A stretch of 64,000 nucleotides of DNA, from positions 2,086,454-2,150,453 of the forward strand of contig NC_044930.1 of NCBI RefSeq assembly GCF_003576645.1, read 5' to 3'. The notes under the pieces were generated by a model, which searched no databases, was not told the origin of the DNA, and was given only the letters and a program-made list of their open reading frames with translations. A program made the translations under genes and the position numbers. The stretch's first letter is position 1; each line of letters begins with the position of its first letter. Shown here one piece after another: positions 46,727 to 60,197 of the stretch. Source of the DNA: Ipomoea triloba. Taxonomy: Eukaryota; Streptophyta; Magnoliopsida; Solanales; Convolvulaceae.

Positions 46727-49142
46727 ACCTTTAAATCCTAGTATTTGAGCTAGCATAGTTCAGTTTCCACTGATCAATTGTAGTCTGCAGAAAAACAGTA
46801 TATCAGCTTGCATTCTCTATGTTTGTCTTGTGTGACCATTCTTTTCAAGATGAATTTTCCAAACTAACATTTTCAAGATTTGTGTTTTTTGCGAAGTCGA
46901 TAAACATTTTGATTGAATTGACAGTCGATGACCAAATTTCTTAAAATGGATTTGTTCAAAATTCGATTAAATTAATATCTCTTGCAAAATACAGAGTAAA
47001 AATAATAATATACGAAGTAATATTATTAAAAAAAAAATTAAAAGTGAAATAAACTCATAAAACAACCACTTCGGAACCAATGGGTTAGATATCTTTCCAA
47101 TATTGAGCTAAGGTGAGCTAAACTATTTTGGGCTATGAAAAAAATTTAATCATTATCGGAGGATGTGCATTGGATAAACCTATTAGTATCTTTTCAAACT
47201 TGAGCTAAGGTGAACTCTATTACTTTGGATGATAAGGAAAATCCATCAAGGATATGCATTGTGTAAACTTTGTTCGCAAACCACACAAGAGAATTAAACT
47301 GTATTAATAAAAAACCTTGGCAAGGTGAGTTCTTTTGTCTATATAGAGTCATAGAGAGTAGAGAGCAGCATGACAACTTATACCATAGATCATAACCTTC
47401 AGATTCTGTATCTATAGTTGATACATTCTGTACTTATAGTTGATAGTTTCTGTACATGTAGTTACCATATTATGTGTCAGTCATTAAAAATTGTTAATTG
47501 TAAGTACATAATATGTTAATGGAATGTATATAATTTTTGTATCAAGGTTCACAATACAATATGAACTCTCAATCCATGGTATAACAATTGGAGCAACATA
47601 TAGTGGGCCGGAATGTGGGTTGGGCCTGTACGAGAGAACAAAACATAGAGTGTCTGATATGTAATTTGGGCCAGGATCCAACAGCAGCGGTGACAGCGAC
47701 AAATGTGTTGTTTTGGGCCCCACATTATCTTACAATTGTCTGACAGTGAAATTAACACACACCCCGACACACAATAGGATACAGCACAGCCGTGCAGGTC
47801 AAAATTGGAAAATAATTGTCAGTATGGCCCATTCGGGTCATCATCGACCCGGATTCAGACATCTAACTTTCTTACTTAGGCTTTCCTCAATAGTGTGTGG
47901 TTTTTAGAAGATTTTATAAGTGCGATTAGAAAAGATAAAATATGGTGGAGAAAAGAAACAGAAAAACAAAATCAAGAACTGTAAATATGGACAACGACAA
48001 TTTTGGATTATAGTCCACAATACGCATATTGCATGATAGACTCTGATTCACAATATTAGACATTCTTTTCAAAAGTTTTGTCGGACCGGGGTGTGGGGCC
48101 CTTAGGGTTGGAGATTCAACCTTTTGGGAGAAGATATAAGGTTAGAAATTCAAATTAATATATGGGCAACAATAGTTTTGGAAAGTTATTCCATATGGAG
48201 TTGGATTGGAAGTCTATAAAACACTATTTTTCCTCAATTTTTTTAAAAAAATATTCTTTAAAAATGCCTCCCATGTATAGTATTACTCGGTTAGGAATGA
48301 GCTCTACAAGAGTGTGGCCTTTTGTAATGGGCCCACTTATTGAGACAATTATGTCCACTTGAAGGACCATATGAACCTTGAACCCCATCCCAGTGCCTAA
48401 TGTTGGGTCGCTGTCCAAAACCTTGGGCTAGTCTGGAGTTGTCTTTCCTGTTTCCTTGGTAGGCCATGGGCCTTAACTATTAAGTATTAATCACCATTTT
48501 TCTAAAAAAATAAAAAATAAAAAATTAAAGTGTTAATTAATAATGGTGCCATTTGCATCGAATATAATCACTTATAGTATGTCTGGTTGTACCATGTATT
48601 ATTGTATGTACAAGAAAGTGCATGAGTATACTCGTATAATATAAATAACATACATGATTGTATCTGATACAAAAGACACTAGTGAATCAACTGAATTTTT
48701 ATATACGAAATTTAACTTAAACTCTTCTCGATTTACTAAATTTATCTGGTGAATACGTTTAAATAGTAATGAATGGTTTGAAAGTCATGCTTAATTGGAA
48801 GTGGTGTAGAAATAGTGTGGGTTAATTAGGTATGGAGCAACAAGAGTGGACAACAGGTTCGAAAGGATTGATGTTTTAATTTGTTGGCATTAAGGTATGG
48901 ATTAATGGCTATGGCGGCGAGTATCAGTGGCAAACGGTGGTTGGCGACAGAAGGTGAAAGTATTAAGTGGTAGATGTGGACTATTAGTTAAGAAGTTTGG
49001 AATAGGCGGTGGCGACTTACAATTTATGATGCATTAAAGTTTGTAAGTGTGTATATATTTCATTTTTCGAAGATGTTCTTTTTCAAAAAATAAAATAAAA
49101 TTATATTTATGTATATTTTTAAAAATATTTATAAAGACGCAC

Positions 49143-49197
<55 letters not shown>

Positions 49198-50211
49198 ACC
49201 TCACCATTTCATATCGTGTATTTCTCAATGTTTTTGTTTCATGGTTTTGTGCTAGCTAGGTGGCTAGTGCCTAGTGGGTGGTACCGTGGTAGTGAACTAG
49301 TAGTAGACTAGCAGTGGTAAATGAATAGATGCTTCTCCATAAATGGAAAGTAAAATTGTTTTTTAACTGAAAAAAAAAAAAAAAAAAAAAACAATAGACT
49401 TAACAATATATTTGATTAACGTGTCACTGATACAATTGTCAAGTTAGAGCATTTTCAATAGGCATAAATTTTAAGGAGTTTTTGCAGGTGTGATTAGGAA
49501 AGAGTAAAAATTTGAAAAAATAAAAATGCAAAACGTTGCACTCGGGCGCTTCAATGTTACTCACGCGCGTGCGTGAGCAATGGGGCACACTTGTGTTCCG
49601 CTTGCTCCCACACTGTCACTAGTGAGACTCGATCCTTAATATCTTTTTTCAAATTTCACCCATGTGACCAGTTAAACTACCCATGTGGGTTTAATTCAGA
49701 TTAACTTAATTTCACATATAGCGCGATTATGCAACCCCAATCCTCAATAGAATTTGTGGCCAAAAATAGACATAAGTTCCTCAAAATCCAAAATCTAAAT
49801 CCAGGACAAATGCAGACATTCAATCCATATAGTAATTTACTTCACCATAGATATAAACAAATTTACACTCCAAATCCGTTCACGATAGTTCTCAAGTTGC
49901 TTCCAAAATGAATTCACAAAAAATTTATAATTGCAACCTCCTAGTATTCAACAGTCACCCATAGAATATTCATTTGATGAATTACTCCAATTGAAGTTTG
50001 AAGTAAATGTTAATGTAGAGGACCATTCTACAGACACGTGAAGAGCACGTGGATTGCGGTCCACCACGGTGGCTATATAAAATTATTTTTGTTTTTTTTT
50101 TTAAGGAAAATTATTTTTAATGTTGATTAACTTTCAAGAATTCATAAAATGTGGCATGAAATTTGTGGTTCAACCCCTTGAAAATGATGTGTGGGTGCAC
50201 CCTGGCAAAGA

Positions 50212-50244
<33 letters not shown>

Positions 50245-50744
50245 TTTATATGTACGGATTTTATTTTATTTTATTTAAAAAATAAATAAAAACAGTTTTG
50301 CACCAGATATTTCATTTTCCCTTTCCTTTTCATGTTCTTTAAAATGTAAAACTTAAGTTGTTTACAAAATTTAAATACACATAAGTAACTGAGTGTGTGG
50401 AATATGATTCTCCTATTACAAATTATGAATTTAATTCTAGAAAACGTATTTTTGAAATGCATCGCACATGATATTTTTTAATGCAGTTTACCTCATTCAT
50501 GTGTGGTTTACAAGCTATTACACATAACAATATTTACTCAGTGCAAAAAAAATAGTAGTTGTGAGTTTTACTTATTGCGCAAAAAAAAATAAAAAATCAA
50601 ACACACACACATATATAATTGTTATTTTTTAAATATAATTCAATCATAATCTGTCTGGATTAATATAATACTGACCATGTGATATAAATACTAATGCAAT
50701 TTTTTTTAGCTCTACTGACCTCTTACAATATACTAATGCAATAT

Positions 50745-50795
<51 letters not shown>

Positions 50796-50867
50796 GGATG
50801 AAATATGCTTAAATTAACTGCACATTTATCAATGTAAAAGATGTGATGGTTTTGATATTCTTGAATA

Positions 50868-50904
<37 letters not shown>

Positions 50905-51339
50905 ATTTCCTCAATTAGTGATTGGGTTGGCAAGCCTATAATTATCTTGAGACATTGAATGACATATCCAACCTTATAATTCTCTTGGGACATTGAATGA
51001 CATATTTGACATATCTATTCCTCACATTTGAGAGGAGCTAAATGATAACAAGATGTGGCATAGTTCGCACTACTTTGTGATATTTCAATCAAGCAATTAT
51101 TGTTTATCAAACTTCAATCTCCAATTGAAAAAAAATATAGTTTAAATGAATTTTGAGAAAATAAAAATTAAACTTTGCGTCCAAACTTTATTGATTGAGT
51201 TGATGTCTAAAATTCAAATTGTATCTAAAGTGGTCGTGTAAAAGATTAGACAAGAAAAATAAAGAGAATATATTTTCATATGATTGAAGTAGTTATAGAA
51301 TTGAGTGTTGATTTAATTGTTGTTGAACATAAGAGGTTG

Positions 51340-51434
<95 letters not shown>

Positions 51435-53105
51435 TTAAGTTTCTTGTATAATTTCATCTGGTAAGAGCCTTGTAGGCATTGTTCATCACATTCATGTACC
51501 AGATTCATTGTTTATGATCCATATATATCAAGGACCTAGCTTGTTGTATTCATAATTATAAATATATTATTTCATCAAGTTACTTATGTCCTCTGTCGTT
51601 TGTCCACCAAAGACAACTTTGAAGCTTAAGCCACCAAGTATGTTTGCTTGTACTAATTAAATTGCAATAATCAATTATTCATAATTATAAATATATTTTA
51701 TAAACACAATATCATATATGCAGTAATTGGAACGGTATTAAATGATTTATTTTATAACGTTAAATGTGATCCATATAAATTTATACATGATTTTTTCAGT
51801 ATGATTTATCTCTCCTATGTGGTTTGCATAAGCGTAAGACTCTTTAATTTATATCAATATTAATATTCTTTTTCCATATAACATTGAAGAACAGAACTTT
51901 AATGTAAAGATATATGGAGGGACTGCTGGAAACAACAGAATATGACATATATCTGCCAACCTTTGATAAAAGAGAGTTGAAGGAAAAGTGGGAAAGTTTT
52001 GATTTACGTCCATAAGTTATTGGGAAATAATATTTTTTTGTCTATTAATTATACATATTATCACTTTTTTGTATCTCAATTATTTACAAATTAAAATAGT
52101 TTTTTTTTTTTTTTTGGTTAAAAAGTCAATTTGTAGACATTTTAGAGACAAAAAAATTACTTTAATTAAGAGATAAAAAAATTACTTGAAACCTGCATTG
52201 TGACTCTAACCAGCAAAGATCACAATGAAAAAACTAGTCTAAGTTGGCATAACTGACCAACTCTCTACCAAAATTTTAAACCCACAATTATTTTTATTAT
52301 TTATTTAATTCAATTATATATTGCTGTTTTTTTGGTTAAAAAAAAAAAAAAAAAAAAAAAAACCTTTTTGCATGATTGCAAAAAACCAAAATTCTGGGCA
52401 ACTTCTGCCTCTTTGCTCCCACTGTCGTCTGTGCTCCCTCTCAAATTCAAAAATGTCCCAGAAAATTTTTGAGTCTTATTGTTATTTAGTTTTTTTGAGG
52501 GTAGTTTTATTGTTATTTCTAGTAACTTGTGTAGTGACTTATTCTAGGTTTGAGTTCTAAATTTCTTTTAAAAAATAAAGAAGTTAATCAAAGGCTAAAA
52601 TGTTTATAATAAAGATTGATGGAATGATAAAATATTTCTTACGGTCAAATATAGAAACAACTTCCATAGCAATGTTACAGAAAACTCGATTCACATGCTG
52701 CTTTACAATTTTGAAGTTGAATTCGTTGGAGGAACTTGAAAGTTGTTTGATGTCTAAGACCTGATCAAACGTACCCAAAACTAACTCCAGCAATGAGAGA
52801 AACCAAAAACTCATAAAGGAATGATTAGATAGATGAAACATGATTTTCGTATTTAATTATTACAAATTTGATTTTTGTTAATATCATTTCAATCGAGCAC
52901 ATCGCTTAGGGTCTTCCTAGCATGATTAATGTTCTTTATGTAATTTATGGACAATAAAATTTATCTTGGGGATATCCTCACATAATAGTGCACATGCTTA
53001 AATAGTAGTAGTGAATTTTTCATTAAAAAAAGAAAAAGAAAAAGAAAAGTGAGCTGGAAATCGTTTTTTCCGCAGCCTGTATGTAGCGTACGCATATCGC
53101 AAATT
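46652..53105. other. Large intergenic region, no gene seen
   Basis: About 6.5 kb without a supported gene. It holds a poly-A tract (46690-46723) and several microsatellites: TA/TG at 49144-49198, AAT at 50213-50239 and 50746-50794, AT at 50871-50901, and TA then TTTA at 51341-51437. There is a diverged foldback-like stretch near 47400-47580 and a SINE-like fragment at 52195-52290. The open frames here are low-complexity or lack domains. Confidence 0.65.
51341..51437. repeat. Compound microsatellite (TA)n(TTTA)n
   Basis: A TA run to about 51390 passes directly into a TTTA/TTAT run ending about 51437. It is the longest pure microsatellite of the window. Confidence 0.95.
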
Positions 53106-53476
53106 ATATGGTGGACCATGGTCCACAATGCATTGTGGACCGTGATCATGACTGATACTGCAGTTGTGTTGAACGGATACTGCAGTTGTGTTGAAAAGAT
53201 ACTGCAGTTGTGTTGAAAGGAAACTGCAGTTACGCGGAACAGAGGTCGTTCATTCGTTCAACATAACTGCAGTATCTGTTCAACACAACTGCAGTATCTG
53301 TTCAACATAACTGCATTTACAGACGGATGAAATGACCTCTGTTCCGCGCAACTGCAGGTTCTTTTCAACATAACTGCAGTATCCGTTCAACGCAACTGCA
53401 GTATCAGTTCAACACAAATGCAGTATCAGCCATAACTCATCGTCCACAATGCAATGTGGACCATGGTCCATGGTAT
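53106..53476. mobile_element. Near-perfect foldback element with internal ACTGCAG repeats
   Basis: The ends ATATGGTGGACCATGGTCC and GGACCATGGTCCATGGTAT start two arms of about 145 bp (53106-53252 and 53333-53476) that are inverted copies of one another. Each arm contains three tandem GATACTGCAGTTGTGTTGAA-type units, in inverse orientation on the right, and the CGCGGAACAGAGGTC block. The loop (about 53253-53332) has further units of the same repeat. No open frame. It lies about 1.1 kb upstream of the bHLH60-like gene. Confidence 0.8.
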
Positions 53477-54233
53477 AAGGACCGTACACATATAGAAAAA
53501 TCTTTTAAAATCCTTTATATTTGTTATTTAAAATTTTTTTTATTGAAATTTTACACATAAAAAAAAACTATTGGTATGATAATGATAATGTATCAATTGC
53601 CATACAGATGACAATAATGATTAGTTTAACAGTATTAATTGCTATCATTTATTTTATTAACTTTCAGCATAGGGCTATTTTAAAAAATATATAAAAATAA
53701 AATAACAAATGATACACTCAACATTCACCTAAGCATTATAACATGCTAGTTTAGTTAGCGCCATTTTAACGATAACTTGCTAAATATGTAATATAAGGAT
53801 TATAACATCATTATACACATGTATTATTTTTACCAGTTTAAAGGACTTTATTAAAATTTTAGAATTAAGAGACCAATTACCTTGTACGAAGCTGATCGAG
53901 AAATTTGAAACATTTTTTAATAAAGGGATCTTGTTATGAGATCAATTTGATAATTTTTTTTCTTAAATTTATTGTATAAAAAAGAAAAGAAAAGAAAAGT
54001 ACTAGAGTATCATTTTTTATATGAATGAATTTTATGCCATAAAAATAAAAGGGAGGTGGTATATGCATATAAATGCAAAGAAAATGACGGATCATCCGAT
54101 TTGATAGAAACGGTGTCGGGGCGAGTACGTATCGGGGCCCCACCCGTTTCACATCACTGTAGTCTGTAGGTAGCTTCTTCTCTCCCATATTAACTATTCG
54201 CAGAGAAGAAAGAAAGAACGTTGGTTGCTTTCA

Positions 54234-54270
<37 letters not shown>

Positions 54271-54630
54271 CATATATATATTTATCTATCTATCTTTAAT
54301 GCAAGAGAAAAGAAATATCGAAAGCCCCTTTTCGGAGCATACATAAAAACAGAAAAAATATATGTGCACTTGACCGACCGCCATTGAAGCTCTGTGTACC
54401 AAGCAGTTTCTGCTTCTGACAATGATAATAATAACGATAATATAATAGTTAAAGAAAGTTCACCTCCTGTTCTCTCTGTGTCTCCTGGTTCATTGTCTTT
54501 GTATTTCCTTTCTGGGGAGCTGTTTCTCTTTAATAGTTAGTTTCTTCAAGTCGAATTGGTTCAGGAAGTGGAGGTTTTCGGGGTTTAAGGAATTAAGGGA
54601 ATTGTGGTTTTGGGAATTGAAGGATTGGGA
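53477..54630. promoter_or_regulatory. Upstream region and leader of the bHLH60-like gene
   Basis: AT-rich up to about 54180. A pyrimidine-rich leader region follows with a CT microsatellite (54238-54268) then TA/ATCT repeats to 54295. CT-rich stretches near transcription starts are common in plants, but no defined TATA box or start site can be named. Confidence 0.45.
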
Positions 54631-57600
54631 ATGGAATCGATTGAAGGTGCTGAGGTTAGATCCGTAATATGCGGAACGGAGCACGGAGAGAATGGTGTTG
54701 GGGAGCAATTCGGCGACGACGGGGGGCTTCACGGAATGATGACTGTGCCGCCGCCGGAAACAGGGAGTTCGTTCACTGCACTGCTGGAGCTCCCGGCGAA
54801 CCAGGCGGTGGAGCTCCTGGTTCACTCGCCGGAGACGGAGAATTTGCCGGCGACTAAGGTGCCGGAAATTGAACCTCGGAGGAATTTCTATCCCCGTTGT
54901 CCTCCGCCGCCGCCGATTTTCCCTTCTGACATAGCACTGATTGACCGAGCCTCGAAATTCTCGGTATTCGCCGGGAATTCCCCGGAGACGAGCTCGATTC
55001 CTTCGAATTCCAGCTGGAAACCGAATTTCGTGAAGCCGGAGCCCTTGGATTCGGATTCAAACCCCAACTCTTCTCCGGCCGTTTCCAATCCCCCCGTCAA
55101 TCAGAATCAGAAATCAACCAAGCGAAAGGACAGGGAGAAAAAGGTAATCTAACAGTCTAACGAATTCCACTTCTCAGTAACGGAAATTGTATGATCAAAA
55201 CTCATATTCTCATCTATTTTGATGATGAAAATTAGGTCAAAGAATCCAGCAAGAAGAACAAGAAATCTGCGAACAATACCTCAGAAGACGGCGACGACAA
55301 GTGTCCGTACGTCCATGTCCGAGCTCGCCGGGGCCAAGCCACCGATAGCCATAGCTTAGCTGAGAGAGTAATCCTAATCTCATGATTAAGCTCTAACAAA
55401 GTTGTTATTTATGGTTAAGTAATGTTGTTTAAGCAGCTAATTATAGTGTTTGTCTATGTATAGGCTAGAAGAGAGAAGATTAATGCAAGAATGAAACTGT
55501 TACAAGAGCTGGTCCCAGGATGTAACAAGGTGAGCTGTCAATTCCTCATTAGTACTAAACAATGTCATAATGCTCTCAATAATTAGATATTCTCTTGCAT
55601 ACCGAACACGTAATCTACTTCAGTTACTTTATGCCAAGATAAAGAAATAAAAAAGCTGATTGCTTTTGCACCAATAGAAAAGGTCTCCTTGTCATTCTTG
55701 CTGATGTTTCAACTTTTTGCTTGAGGAGCTTATAGAGTTATAGTCATGTATTAGTGTAAACATAGGCTTGAACCTCGACTCCTTGAGAGGTCTTAGGTTT
55801 AATATCCGTTCCAGCGCCTAAGTAACTTTTTGCTTTACATGGATTCCCAGCTTTGTGTCATCTTGGAAGCCATTATTGTCAATTCAGTGACATATGACAT
55901 CTTGTTCACACTTCTTACTCGATGTAAAGTGTAAACCCCTTTTGGTTGAATAGGTCTCTCATCTGGTAAAACATAGTAGAATTAGATAATCTTTATAGGA
56001 ATTTGAAAGAAATCATGGGGAATTGTTTCGGTGAAAAGGGATTAGTCAACTAATCTAGACGAGTCTTTGGGGCTCAGGCTGTTATCCATATCATTGATTC
56101 TTGCCCATATCATTAGGTGATACAGCAGGTTTTGGTCAGGCCGTGCTCTTAAATTTGGTCAAACATAGGTGCAATAGCTGTAGCCCAGTGCTCTTGAATT
56201 TTGAAGACCTTGCTTGTAGATATTGTTAGTTGGCATTCAAATTAGATGTAAAAGGAGGTTAAGTGTGAAGAAATTTCACTCTGTGGTCCTGTGGAAACAC
56301 TCTTTGGTGTATAAGATGTGTGACTGTGGGTGTGGGCCCCAATCCTACCTACAGATGGAATTAAACTCGTTTTTCTTATTATATATATTCATAACACATT
56401 TAATTTTAAAAACAGATGTGTTTGGTTTTAGTTAGAATTTTATTGTGCGCTGAGATAATGTAGTCGTACCCGTAAAGAAACCTTATGTATGAAGTTTGGC
56501 AACATTGAAGAACCCATGCCAGCATGCCTAGAAGGGGCTTTTCTTCTCTTGATTAGCTGCTAACTAGTTATAGAATACTAACACTATGCCTACATGAGCG
56601 TTTTCTTCGATCTGATTTGCTCTGAAGTCCTTGATTAATTGACTATAATGCTTTTATTGCCTCTATTATCCTCAGTCTTTTTTATTATGTGAAACCATTT
56701 GCAAAGAGAGGGACGCTTCCCGATGCTACAGAGATAATCATTGCATGCTATCCAAGCCATTGCTAAGGCACCAACATGATTTCTCAAGTCCATTGATATT
56801 TAATGAAAGGTTTCATTGATCAACTGCAATGATATTTAATGTTAGTTCTTATTCCAAGAATGCGAAAATAGTCAAAATACAATTCGATGCTTGAATTGTA
56901 CTTTGCGTAAAAACATCACTATTTTGTAGGGCAGAATCTTGTTCAAAAATAGTAAACTAAATAGTGTAGAGTACAGCCATCTGTCTTTAGTAGGTAGAAC
57001 AGTGTTTCACTTTGGTAAAAGCTTAGTTGAAGGAATCCTGTAGTGGCTTGTGGTTCTGAATCTCCCTGGTGAATTATTGCTAGGTCTCAAACTATGCTAA
57101 CATTCAAATTCAACCTTATAAGCTATAGTTCACAGCTAAAGTATATTCCATTCTTTCTCCACCTTGAAAAAAGCTTGTAGTGGCCATTCCATAATAAGGA
57201 TCAACTTGGTGTAGTACCCAAGTGTTCATCCCTGGGATCAAATTCTTGGAAACCGGTTATGGTGCATACATTTTCTTCCACAATCCATGCATGGGAGTCG
57301 TATACACCATCTCTGACCTTTATAATAGGTCTTTAGGACAATTCTTTCATTTAGATGGCACTCGGTACTTTCGGTAGTTGGCATTCAACTTGCTGAAAGT
57401 CATTGCTCCTTTTTAAGCCTATAAATCCATTTCCCTTCTAACTTACTAATTTCGTGATCATTTCCTTTGCAGATTTCAGGTACTGCAATGGTGCTGGATG
57501 AGATCATTAACCATGTCCAATACCTACAGCGTCAAGTGGAGGTTAGACTTAACGGACCATTCATCTAATTTATCATTGATGAAATGTGTCTTCACTAAAA

Positions 57601-59093
57601 TACAAAATTGATGAAATATGAGGCCTTTAAGTATTCATTTTTGGTGATTTTTTCGATAGTTGTTACTCTTCAAGAGATGGTATAGTTGCTGTAATGCTAT
57701 AACAGTCCTTGAGTTGAAGTGGAGGTGGGTGGTGTTTCGTATATCATAGATGGTTGGTGGTAATGCAAAATGGAGGATAGGGGGATATTTGATGCTAATA
57801 ATCGGGAAAAGAATATAACGTCCTGAAGTTAGGCCTCATTGTTACAAACCTACTATCATCTGAGGCTATAGTGTGTTTATTTCTTCGTTCTTTTGATAAG
57901 TGGCTGTTGCCTGTTGGTAATCCTGCTCATAAAATTTAAACTTTACGATTGTTGGGTCGTATAGTATTTTTAATGCCTTGTTGCTTTAAATTTTTTCCTG
58001 ATCGAATGTTTATTTGTCTACAGTTCTTATCAATGAGACTTGCAGCTGTTAACCCAAGAATTGATTTTAACGTTGATACTCTCTTTGCTGCTGAAGTAAG
58101 TACGATGAAACTCTTTAGTTGTAATAGCTATTTAAGAACTCCCGATTTTAGATTAGATCAACGCCACCATTTGTGATGATATTTCACTATGTTAGCTAAT
58201 ATTGCAATTTTCAATAAGCACACTGGAAATCGTTTACACTAACATTATTGCCCTCACTCAACCAAAAATTATTTTAACCAATCAGGTGAATTGTGGACCA
58301 CCTATTGCATCAGCCATCTGTAAACATTTACACACTGACATGTTCATATGAATATCTCTCACCATACCCATAATGTTGCTTGCCTTTGGAGTAACCTTCC
58401 GTCAGAGTCTGAATACGTGGGTCCCTATATCCATAAACCGCAATACAGGAAAGATCGATGTAAAACATTATCACGAGTAACTATATTCAACTTGTGAACA
58501 TGCCTAGGACTGTTGTTTTTACCCAACAAACTTAAAGCCTTCCATCCTCGTTTAATTGGAGATGGATGTCTAGTGAGCTTCATCCTGCAGTTTCTGTCTA
58601 GATGCTGGAGATCAGCTTTCTTGCAAATGTAATTGAGTTTAGTGCCGCGTTTTAACTTATAAGCATGATAACATAACCTGATTTTTCTCTGTGCATAGCT
58701 GCATAGGTTCTATTGATTTCCATGTAATTTATTGTTTGCGTATAACATTTATTGATCAAACTATTGTTTAATTCTGAACATTTGCAGACTGGTTCCCCAG
58801 TAGAAAGTAACTTTCCGGGCATGATCATGCCATCGATGTGGCCCGAGGGACAAGCCAACGGAAACAGGCAACCTTATCAACAGCTATGGCATTTCAATGG
58901 ACTTCATCGACCTGTGTGGGGTAGGGAAGACGAGAACTCACTATTAACTTACGACTCAACAAATCCAGGTGCATACCAATCTAGTACCATTATCTTAGAT
59001 AGCAAAGTATTCCAGACAAATCTCACTAGTAATTCTGTATTCTTTATTGGCACAGCTTCTTTGCATGCAAATCAGCTAAAGATGGAGCTATGA
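54631..59093 (+). CDS. bHLH transcription factor, bHLH48/bHLH60-like
   Basis: Seven exons (54631-55143, 55236-55367, 55464-55529, 57473-57541, 58024-58095, 58788-58968, 59056-59093) give 356 residues. The long, Pro/Ser-rich exon 1 (171 residues) precedes a Lys-rich stretch ([16 protein letters not shown]). The bHLH follows: basic region [22 protein letters not shown] with the canonical His-Glu-Arg combination expected to contact a G-box, helix 1 ([14 protein letters not shown]), loop, helix 2 ([20 protein letters not shown]). It ends [11 protein letters not shown], a known C-terminal signature of this subgroup. Arabidopsis bHLH48 and bHLH60 act in gibberellin- and phytochrome-linked growth and flowering. 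The last intron (58969-59055) is 87 nt, stop-free and in frame, so retention would give 385 residues. Intron 3 is 1.9 kb. Confidence 0.93.
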
Positions 59094-59288
59094 AGGTAAA
59101 ACGCGAAGCTTTTGGCTGTAGTTAGGCATGTATATATGACGCCGTAGTAGATTGCAGGGAAGTAGAGAGAGGTGGTCACAACAACTGGAAATCGGGTTTC
59201 CATGATCTCTAAATTGCAGCGAGCTGGAAACCCTAGTATTATCTCGTCGGAAGGGATGACTGCTTGCTAGTCTTGATTACATATATAC

Positions 59289-59333
<45 letters not shown>

Positions 59334-60197
59334 TGATATATATATATATAATATACACTGGTGTTTTGCATCTCTGTGAATACTAACAACTTGAGAGAGT
59401 CATTCAATCTGATTGGGTGCATGAAATGATTGATTGTATTGATTCATAGTTGAGACTTGGGAATTAGACCAGAATCGCTGCAGATTACAAGTACTGATTA
59501 AATATGATTATGGAAGTCTGTTTTCTGTTATAATTTACTATTTCCTCACAGCAGATTATTGTTGCCCATTTCCCATGCCCAATGCAACACAAAAGTGAAT
59601 ACTAAAGGCTTCGACTTTTACAAATCTATAACTTCTTTCAAAGCTTTTTCGATTGCATCTGGTGTAAGAGGTATTAGTGTTAAGTTAAAATATCAATGAA
59701 TTGGTGTAATATTAGCTTTGTTACAATGTTTAGTATCTGTTCGTAACTACTTTATCAACTTACTGAAATACAAAGAGTAAATATCGCACTACTTTATCAA
59801 CTTACTGAAATACAAAGAGTAAATATCGCTTCTAATGAGGTTCAAACTCATTCTTTCTATATAAATATCGCTTCTAATGAGGTTCAAACTCATTCTTTCT
59901 ATATGAGAGTGCAATCAGATGTCACTAGACACAAGTTCTTGATACTGAAGTTATATACTACTTTATCAACTTACTGAAATACAAAGAGTAAATATCGCTT
60001 CTAATGAGGTTCAAACTCATTCTTTCTATATGAGAGTGCAATCAGATGTCACTAGACACAAGTTCTTGATACTGAAGTTATATACTTAATAATATAATGA
60101 ATAATATAATGAAGTGAGTATAGTAGAGTAGTACACGGCAAATTGTTGACTTATCCAAAGATTATAGGTTTGATAGTTTGATTCTCTAACACAAGTG
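59094..60197. other. Intergenic between bHLH60-like and GH28 genes
   Basis: It contains the bHLH 3' UTR, a TA microsatellite (59290-59352), and a nested tandem duplication (about 59746-60085) that ends just 110 bp before the GH28 start. No gene is seen. Confidence 0.6.
59746..60085. repeat. Nested tandem duplication directly upstream of the GH28 gene
   Basis: A unit running from CTACTTTATCAACTTACTGA through ACAAGTTCTTGATACTGAAG to TTATATA occurs at about 59789-59957 and again at 59958-60085. A 5' piece of the unit is repeated once more at 59746-59786. Inside the first copy the segment AAATATCGCTTCTAATGAGG is itself doubled. The copies are almost identical, so recent. Confidence 0.88.

Noticed and set aside
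54604..54630. Upstream in-frame extension of the bHLH60-like protein (nine codons)
   Set aside because: The extension begins at GTG. The first ATG is at 54631 and is followed by a normal N-terminus.
58969..59055. Treating the 87 bases as plain coding sequence
   Set aside because: The segment has GT-AG ends and a T-rich 3' end, and its removal joins the protein directly to the conserved C-terminal signature. The spliced form is the better default, with retention kept as a finding.
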